Source of the DNA: Candidatus Saccharimonadota bacterium
GTDB taxonomy: Bacteria > Patescibacteriota > Saccharimonadia > Saccharimonadales > Saccharimonadaceae
NCBI GenBank assembly: GCA_028289095.1
Contig: JAQGGY010000008.1
Coordinates: 1 to 10,987, forward strand
DNA length: 10,987 nt
Direction of reading: 5' to 3'
Numbering within the stretch: the first letter of the stretch is position 1; every line of letters begins with the position of its first letter. The notes beneath the pieces are model-generated. The model saw only the letters and a program-made list of their open reading frames with translations. It was not told the DNA's origin and searched no databases. The translations under genes and the position numbers were made by a program. Positions 6,448-10,987 of this stretch are shown here, piece by piece.

Positions 6448-7503
6448 ATGCAGCGCACAACCGTATTATTATTGTTCGGTGGCGAATCGTCAGAACACGA
6501 CGTCTCTCTTTCATCTGCACGCAATGTGTATGCGGCAATTGATGATACGCAATTTGAAGTGATATTATCGTATATTGATAAACATGGAAAATGGTGGCTG
6601 CTTGATTCATTCGATACGGATGTCGATTTACATACAAACGCAGCGCAACTAGTGCCCGTATTAGGAGCGCAAAGTTTTATAACGTTGCCTAACAATACGA
6701 TTATTAAACCTGACGTTATCTTGCCTATTTTGCATGGTAAAAATGGCGAGGACGGTAGCGTGCAAGGCCTGGCGCAATTGTTACACATTCCAATTGTTGG
6801 CTGTGATATGACGGCCAGCGCGATTTGTATGGATAAATTAGCGACAAAAGAAATCTTAGATGCACATCACATTAAAATTGCGCCGTATGAAGTGCACCAG
6901 CGGCATGACGCTATACCAGATTTTAGTCAGCTCAGTATGCGTCTGGGCAGTCCGATGTTCGTCAAGCCCGCCCGCGCCGGTAGTTCGGTCGGTGTTAGCA
7001 AGGTGTATGGTGATGAAGGATTAGCAATGGCGATTGGGCTTGCGCATCAGCACGACGATGTCGTATTGATCGAACGTGGTATCGCAGGCAGGGAGCTAGA
7101 GGTCGCCATATTGGGTAATCCGCCGCAACATCAAACTAGCGGCGTAGGCGAGATTAAACCGGGCGACGATTTTTATAGCTATGATGCAAAGTATGCAGCC
7201 TCCAGTATGTCCGAAGCCATTATTCCCGCCCAGCTATGCGATGAACACAGCGACCATATCCGACAACAGGCTGGACTGGTGTATGAGATTTTGGGATGTA
7301 AGGGCCTTGCACGCGTCGATTTCTTTATGGCTGAAGATAATACGTTATACGTCAACGAAGTAAATACGCTGCCTGGCTTTACGAATATCAGTATGTACCC
7401 AAAGTTGTGGCGCGCTGCAGGCATTTCGTATTCGCAGCTAATTGAACGCCTGATTCAGCTGGCGATTGATGATACAATGGAGGGAAAGATAACGGAGGAA
7501 TAA
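6448..7503 (+). CDS. ddl: D-alanine--D-alanine ligase
   Basis: ATP-grasp ligase that joins two D-Ala residues for peptidoglycan precursors in the cytoplasm. The N-terminal motif GGESSEHDVSLSSA (11-24) is a variant of the family's EHEVS. HGKNGEDGSVQG (96-107), MDKLATK (128-134), VKPARAGSSVGVSKV (172-186) and GRELEVAILG (214-223) follow. The omega-loop region FYSYDAKY (242-249) carries Tyr, as in D-Ala-D-Ala rather than D-Ala-D-Lac enzymes. ARVDFF (288-293) and NEVNTLPGFT (303-312) supply metal and substrate contacts. The 351-residue length is normal. The start is fixed by the GGESS motif at residue 11 and the leaderless promoter. It shares TAATG with the following slipin gene, so the two are translationally linked. 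Presence of ddl implies a peptidoglycan wall. Confidence 0.97.
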   Translation: MQRTTVLLLFGGESSEHDVSLSSARNVYAAIDDTQFEVILSYIDKHGKWWLLDSFDTDVDLHTNAAQLVPVLGAQSFITLPNNTIIKPDVILPILHGKNGEDGSVQGLAQLLHIPIVGCDMTASAICMDKLATKEILDAHHIKIAPYEVHQRHDAIPDFSQLSMRLGSPMFVKPARAGSSVGVSKVYGDEGLAMAIGLAHQHDDVVLIERGIAGRELEVAILGNPPQHQTSGVGEIKPGDDFYSYDAKYAASSMSEAIIPAQLCDEHSDHIRQQAGLVYEILGCKGLARVDFFMAEDNTLYVNEVNTLPGFTNISMYPKLWRAAGISYSQLIERLIQLAIDDTMEGKITEE

Positions 7504-8291
7504 TGGACGGATTTGTATTATTTATATTAATTCTCGTTGGCGTGTTTATACTCAGCGGAATCAAAATCATCAACCAATACGAACGCGGCGTTGTATTAAC
7601 GTTTGGTAAATATACCGGACTGCGTCAACCGGGTTTCAGGATTGTTGTTCCGGTAGTTCAGCGACTTATTCGTGTTGATATACGTTCAACGCCAATTGAC
7701 GTCACCAAGCAAGAGGTGATCACCAAAGACAACGTAACGGCCGGTATCGATGCGATCGTTTACTTCCGTGTCGTCGATGCGCCAAAGGCAGTGTTAGAAA
7801 CAACAAATTACGTGTATGCGACCAGCCAGTTTGCGCAGGCGGCACTCCGTGACGTAACGGGTAACTTTGAACTTGATGATTTGCTGTCAAAGCGCGAAGA
7901 AATCAGCCAGAAAATCAAAGAGATCGTTGATGCAGAAACTGCAAAATGGGGAATTGATATCGAAAATGTTAAGATGCAAAATATCGAATTGCCCCAAGAT
8001 ATGAAGCGTGCAATGGCAAAACAAGCCGAAGCTGAACGTGATCGACGGGCGACGATTATTAACGCGGAAGGTGAAAAGGTAGCAGCGCAAAATCTTGCGG
8101 ATGCTGCAGCTGTTTTCGCTAAAGTTCCTGGTGCGCTGAACCTACGTACGCTTAGTACGCTCGAGCGTATTAGTGCAGAACCGAGTCAGAAAACCATGTT
8201 CCTGTTCCCAGTCGAACTCATTGATGCGCTTCGTGGATCGAATGTAGTCACGAATATCAAAGACGCAGACGCACATATAGTCAAGAAGTAA
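7503..8291 (+). CDS. Slipin / stomatin-like SPFH (band 7) membrane protein
   Basis: 262 residues. A single N-terminal membrane helix (about 4-22) is followed by INQYERGVVLTFGKYTGLRQPGFRIVVP (23-50), the slipin signature, and the SPFH beta-rich domain with DVTKQEVITKDNVTAGIDAIVYFRV (66-90). A charged alpha-helical region follows (130-205, with KQAEAERDRRATIINAEGEK around 173-192), which drives oligomer formation. Slipins form large ring or cage assemblies in membrane microdomains and are often encoded next to NfeD-type proteins. No NfeD-like gene is adjacent here. The start ATG overlaps the ddl stop by one base and has a good GGAGG (7494-7498), unlike the leaderless first gene. A role near wall synthesis is inference from this coupling only. 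Confidence 0.93.
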   Translation: MDGFVLFILILVGVFILSGIKIINQYERGVVLTFGKYTGLRQPGFRIVVPVVQRLIRVDIRSTPIDVTKQEVITKDNVTAGIDAIVYFRVVDAPKAVLETTNYVYATSQFAQAALRDVTGNFELDDLLSKREEISQKIKEIVDAETAKWGIDIENVKMQNIELPQDMKRAMAKQAEAERDRRATIINAEGEKVAAQNLADAAAVFAKVPGALNLRTLSTLERISAEPSQKTMFLFPVELIDALRGSNVVTNIKDADAHIVKK

Positions 8292-8292
8292 C

Positions 8293-8321
8293 TTGCAAAT
8301 CAGCGCGCGTCTCTGTACTAT
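8293..8321 (+). promoter_or_regulatory. Promoter of tRNA-Phe
   Basis: TTGCAA (8293-8298), a 17-bp spacer and TACTAT (8316-8321) begin two bases after the slipin stop. The predicted start near 8328 gives a 5' leader of about 16 bases to be removed by RNase P. Confidence 0.6.
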
Positions 8322-8343
8322 AGGGGGAGCGTAATGCTGATTT

Positions 8344-8419
8344 GGCTCTTTAGCTCAGTTGGTAGAGCAGGGGCTTGAAGAGCCCTGTGTCCCCAGTTCG
8401 AGTCTGGGAGGAGCCACCA
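8344..8419 (+). tRNA. tRNA-Phe (anticodon GAA)
   Basis: A 76-base cloverleaf. The acceptor stem pairs GGCTCTT (8344-8350) with AGGAGCC (8409-8415) including one G-T pair. The D stem is GCTC/GAGC. The anticodon stem GGGGC/GCCCT encloses the loop TTGAAGA with anticodon GAA at 8377-8379. The variable loop is GTGTC. The T stem CCCAG/CTGGG has loop TTCGAGT. The discriminator base is A, and CCA is encoded (8417-8419). Confidence 0.97.
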
Positions 8420-8485
8420 AATAAAACACCCGATCCTTGCGATCGGGTATTTTATTTGCCATCCTTCACCAGACTCTAGCTGGGG
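8391..8485. repeat. 45-bp-arm imperfect palindrome mirroring the tRNA-Phe 3' part
   Basis: Arms at 8391-8435 and 8441-8485 align without gaps around the 5-base terminator loop, matching at 32 of 45 positions. The outer parts match best: CCCCAG, three differing bases, then GAGTCTGG (the T arm). The terminator and A/T tracts also match. An 11-base segment over the acceptor 3' strand and CCA does not. The right arm on the minus strand therefore resembles a T arm. Confidence 0.6.
8420..8457. terminator. Strong bidirectional terminator after tRNA-Phe
   Basis: ACCCGATC (8428-8435) and GATCGGGT (8441-8448) form a perfect 8-bp G/C-containing stem with a CTTGC loop. It is flanked by AATAAAA on the left and TTTTATTT on the right, which pair further and give T-rich tails on both strands. 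Only the + strand has a gene to stop; no minus-strand gene runs into it from the right. Confidence 0.85.
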
Positions 8486-8769
8486 CTTTTGCAAAGCAAA
8501 AGAAAGCTCAGTTCGTGTAGCGCAGTGCAACAAAATCTGCTTGCTTATTTTGTCAACAAGCGGAAATAGGGAGCGAAGCGACCGCCGTCTGGGACTCGAT
8601 GTCTCTGATTTAGGACCCTCCTAGACGCGACTAAATAGCAAGTAAAATCGACCACCCTTTGGGTCGACATCACGCTGAATGTTCGATTTGTGTCGTAAAA
8701 ATATCCACCCCTATCAGAGGTCGCTATGGGTATGATTATTATGAAAGTAAAAAATATTCCTAAAAAGTA
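8458..8769. other. Gene-free region with small inverted repeats
   Basis: No convincing coding sequence on either strand. Visible stem-loops are CTTTTGC/GCAAAAG (8486-8502, 3-base loop), ACAAAAT/ATTTTGT (8530-8553, 10-base loop), GGGAC/GTCTC (8591-8605, one wobble), TAGGA/TCCTA (8611-8623) and TCGACC/GGTCGA (8648-8667). The D-arm string AGCTCAGTT of tRNA-Phe recurs at 8505-8513, and GTCTGGGA of the T arm at 8587-8594. I do not recognise RNase P, tmRNA, SRP or 6S RNA. It may be an untranslated RNA, decayed tRNA-related sequence or a spacer. Confidence 0.4.
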
Positions 8770-8796
8770 TTGACACTTCAGAATCGGTGCTATACT
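8770..8796 (+). promoter_or_regulatory. prkA promoter
   Basis: A perfect TTGACA -35 (8770-8775), a short 15-bp spacer and an extended -10, TG-C-TATACT (8788-8796). The predicted start near 8803 leaves a leader of about 57 bases, with AGGAGG (8849-8854) five bases before the ATG. An 11-bp direct repeat with 9 matches (8773-8783 and 8804-8814) brackets the -10 and could be an operator. Confidence 0.65.
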
Positions 8797-8859
8797 GATG
8801 TACACAAGTCAGAAGTAATTGCTGTGATTCTAATCAAAGGACTTGAATAGGAGGGGTGC

Positions 8860-10782
8860 ATGCCAGGGGAACGACCGGGACGACACGATATATTTGGAGA
8901 AGTGGACAAGTATAACAAGGAACACGAAAAGCGAGATTGGGAAGGAAGCTTTGACGATTATATCGAAAAAGCCATTGACCAACCCAGTATCTTACGGACA
9001 GCCCAGCGAACGGCCTATGATGCTGTAACGTCGCGTCCAGACTTCTTTACTACCGGACGAAATGCATTATTCGGCGCTGAAAAAGCTACGACACGCTTTA
9101 TTGACACGCTAAAGGCTGGATCAGAAGGTCTCGAGCTGGGACGACGACTTATTATCTTAGTAGGTCCTCCGGGTAGCGGCAAATCTACTCTTGTTAACGG
9201 CACAAAGCGCGGTATCGAAGATTATACGCAAACTGACGAAGGTGCAATGTATGCCATCAAAGATTGTCCAATGCATGAAGAGCCGCTTCATCTGCTGCCA
9301 AAATATGTTCGTGCGTCATTAGAGGATAAATTTGGACATATTGAAGGTGACCTTTGTCCGGACTGCGAATCAAAATATGGCGGCGATAAGTTAAAAAATG
9401 GCGGTTTACAAGACGTCAAAGTTGAACGAGTCTTCATTTCAGAAAAAGACCGAGTGGGGATCGGTACGTTCAAGCCATCCGATCCAAAATCACAAGATAT
9501 TACCGAACTAATTGGCAGCCCTGATTACTCCATGATTGGAGAAGTAGGAAGCGCATCGGATGCTCGCGCGTATAAATTTGATGGTGAGTTAAACAAAGCG
9601 AATCGTGGACTTATGGAGTTCGTCGAAATGCTTAAATCTGATGAAAAATTCCTATATACACTACTCGATCTAGTACAGGATCGCGTCATTAAAGCGCCAA
9701 GGTTTCCAGTGATTTCTGCTGACGAAGTCATTTTGGCGCATACGAATATGTCCGAATACAATGCGTACGTACAAAACCCTAAAAACGAGGCCCTTCGTGA
9801 TCGTATGGTTGTTATTCCAGTTCCGTATACGCTAGAGACATCGGCTGAACAGAAAATTCACGAAAAATTGATTGGTCAAAGCGATATTGTGCGTAGAAAA
9901 AAAGTGCATATTAATCCACGCACTCTGGAAACTGCAGCGACATTTGCTGTACTGTCACGCATCAAACCAGGCAAAAAATACGACAAAGAGCAAAAGCTTA
10001 GGATCTATGATGGTCAACAAACAGCTGATTTAACGCAGCGTGACCTAAGGGAAATACAAGATGAATTCCCAGACGAAGGAATGTCGGGAATTTCACCGCG
10101 CTATGTCATCGACTCATTGTCGTCGGCATTGATTGAAGGTGAAGATAAAAAGTGCCTTACTCCTATTGATGCAATTCGCGCTTTGCGAAACAATTTGGAA
10201 TACCATGCACATACACGTGATATGAAAAAAGAAGATAAGGACGCTTTAAAAGATGATTTGAATACGGTCAAAACAATGTTTGATAAAGTAGCGATCAAAG
10301 AAGTACAAAGTGCGTTTGTTGGCGAGTATCAGGACAATGCGCGTAGACTTTGTGATAACTACCTGAATAATATAGAGGCCTTTTGTAATAAAACAAAAAT
10401 TGTCGACCAGATATCGGATGAAGAACTTAATCCGGATGAAAAACTAATGCGCAGTATCGAGGAGCAAATTGGCGTCAGCGAATCTTCTAAAAAAGAGTGG
10501 CGTACCGAACTGTTGATGCGGATGGGGTCAATCTATCGTAATGGTGGAACATTTACGCACGAATCGCACCCTCGCTTAAAAGAGGCGATTGAAAAGAAAA
10601 TGTTTACCGAAATGAAAGATATGATCAAATTGACGACAAGTGCTAAAAGGCCAGACGACGATCAGAAAAAGCGACTCAACACAGTTCAAACTCGACTAGA
10701 AGAAGAGCAAGGATATTGTGCACACTGTTCCGATCAAATGATCAGGTACGTCGGCAACTTACTTAGCAGAGCTGAATCTTAA
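8860..10782 (+). CDS. prkA: PrkA family AAA+ protein (serine protein kinase / stress ATPase)
   Basis: 640 residues, full length against B. subtilis PrkA (631). In order: an N-terminal helical segment with WEGSFDDYIEKA (27-38); Walker A GPPGSGKST (102-110); the PrkA-specific AIKDCPMHEEPLHLLPK (132-148); CPDC (166-169); VGIGTFKPSDPKSQDITELIG (199-219); RAYKFDGELNKANRGLMEF (236-254); ISADEVILAHTN (285-296); EGMSGISPRYVI (406-417); and the C-terminal PrkA domain with NPDEKLMRSIEEQIGVSE (524-541) and the RYVGNLLSR end. PrkA was described as a serine protein kinase, and the Bacillus protein has also been reported as an AAA+ protease, so biochemical activity is uncertain. In Bacillus it acts in sporulation; in enterics (YeaG) it is in the RpoS starvation response. 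The start is fixed by AGGAGG. It is followed by yhbH, its usual partner. Confidence 0.95.
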   Translation: MPGERPGRHDIFGEVDKYNKEHEKRDWEGSFDDYIEKAIDQPSILRTAQRTAYDAVTSRPDFFTTGRNALFGAEKATTRFIDTLKAGSEGLELGRRLIILVGPPGSGKSTLVNGTKRGIEDYTQTDEGAMYAIKDCPMHEEPLHLLPKYVRASLEDKFGHIEGDLCPDCESKYGGDKLKNGGLQDVKVERVFISEKDRVGIGTFKPSDPKSQDITELIGSPDYSMIGEVGSASDARAYKFDGELNKANRGLMEFVEMLKSDEKFLYTLLDLVQDRVIKAPRFPVISADEVILAHTNMSEYNAYVQNPKNEALRDRMVVIPVPYTLETSAEQKIHEKLIGQSDIVRRKKVHINPRTLETAATFAVLSRIKPGKKYDKEQKLRIYDGQQTADLTQRDLREIQDEFPDEGMSGISPRYVIDSLSSALIEGEDKKCLTPIDAIRALRNNLEYHAHTRDMKKEDKDALKDDLNTVKTMFDKVAIKEVQSAFVGEYQDNARRLCDNYLNNIEAFCNKTKIVDQISDEELNPDEKLMRSIEEQIGVSESSKKEWRTELLMRMGSIYRNGGTFTHESHPRLKEAIEKKMFTEMKDMIKLTTSAKRPDDDQKKRLNTVQTRLEEEQGYCAHCSDQMIRYVGNLLSRAES

Positions 10783-10820
10783 TAACCGTAGCCGCGCCTA
10801 CCGATCGTATGGTACGGTTA
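10783..10820 (+). repeat. Inverted repeat between prkA and yhbH
   Basis: TAACCGTA (10783-10790) and TACGGTTA (10813-10820) are perfect 8-bp inverted repeats separated by 22 bases, starting directly after the prkA stop. There is no T-run, so this is not an intrinsic terminator. It could be a processing or stability hairpin that sets relative expression of the two genes. Confidence 0.4.
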
Positions 10821-10844
10821 CCCTAAACTAGGTGGTAAAATGTT

Positions 10845-10987
10845 ATGGACAGATACGAGAACCGGTTAACTTCAATTTCTCGACAAGACTGGTCGTTTAA
10901 TAGGCGAGGCGAACAGGATTCGGCGCGCCATGACGAAAAAGTAAAACAGTCAATCATGGATCATCTGGATGATGTGGTTAGCGACGG
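10845..10987 (+). CDS. yhbH: YhbH/YeaH family protein (DUF444), 3' end outside the window
   Basis: Only the first 47 codons are present. The peptide contains ISRQDWSFNRRGEQD (residues 11-25), then RHDEKVKQSI, which aligns closely with the start of B. subtilis YhbH (LSKEDWSLHRKGEEDQRRHQEKVRQAI as I recall it). Members of this family have a von Willebrand A-like domain further on, not visible here. An AGGTGG ribosome site (10830-10835) lies nine bases before the ATG at 10845. An earlier ATG at 10840 runs into a stop after nine codons and is rejected. It lies 62 bp after prkA and is probably in the same operon; spoVR is the expected third member beyond the window. Confidence 0.85.
   Translation, partial: MDRYENRLTSISRQDWSFNRRGEQDSARHDEKVKQSIMDHLDDVVSD

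Noticed and set aside
6438..6788. 116-residue minus-strand frame opposite ddl
   Set aside because: Shadow of ddl; no motifs, and ddl on the + strand has full family signatures.
8318..8533. Minus-strand 71-residue reading frame across tRNA-Phe
   Set aside because: It is the antisense translation of the tRNA, a well-known false ORF type (DSNWGHRALQAPALPTELKS tail).
8545..8805. Minus-strand 86-residue reading frame in the gene-free region
   Set aside because: No ribosome site, no recognisable domain, runs antisense across the prkA promoter, and composition is not protein-like.
1..10987. CRISPR array, insertion sequence, integrase or toxin-antitoxin pair
   Set aside because: No regularly spaced repeats, transposase or integrase motifs, or paired small ORFs with known signatures were seen.
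1..10987. UGA recoding as in Gracilibacteria/Absconditabacteria
   Set aside because: All genes end at normal stops and keep full family lengths without reading TGA as a sense codon.

Overview
The window looks like the genome of a candidate-phyla-radiation bacterium, most likely Candidatus Saccharibacteria (TM7). The best pointer is a pair of type IV pilin genes whose N-termini are almost the same (GFTIVELL then VIVVIGILA, ending YNGVQ-RAR), a form I associate with that group. The dense packing, with overlapping and convergent genes and very short leaders, agrees. This is inference from family style, not a phylogenetic placement. The genetic code looks standard: no reading frame needs TGA read through, and TGG is used for Trp.

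Layout: (1) 1-3959, carbohydrate block. It holds the C-terminal two thirds of a GH37 trehalase (+), a convergent glycogen-debranching-like (alpha/alpha)6 glycosidase (-), and a GT4 glycosyltransferase (+) divergent from the glycosidase. The last two share an 87-bp gap with overlapping promoters. (2) 3949-5121, rarA (-), a replication-fork recombination AAA+ ATPase, overlapping the GT4 gene tail to tail by 11 bp. (3) 5241-6405, two tandem type IV pilin-like genes, each with its own promoter. (4) 6448-8291, ddl (D-alanine-D-alanine ligase) coupled through TAATG to a slipin/stomatin-type SPFH membrane protein. (5) 8293-8457, tRNA-Phe(GAA) with its own promoter and a strong bidirectional terminator. 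(6) 8458-8859, about 400 bp with no gene, several small inverted repeats and echoes of tRNA sequence, ending in a promoter. (7) 8860-10987, a full-length prkA followed by the start of yhbH (DUF444), two members of the prkA-yhbH-spoVR stress/sporulation set.

The genes point to wall building (ddl), surface appendages (pilins), membrane organisation (slipin), disaccharide and glucan turnover (trehalase, glycosidase, GT4) and a stress programme (prkA-yhbH).

Two patterns recur. Five genes have a -10 box so close to the start codon that their mRNAs should be leaderless or nearly so. Several stop codons lie in or next to the loops of terminator-like hairpins. No CRISPR array, transposase, integrase or obvious new defence system is visible. 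The most unusual items are the prkA-yhbH set in a probable ultra-small epibiont, the leaderless promoters, and a 45-bp-arm imperfect palindrome mirroring the 3' part of tRNA-Phe.
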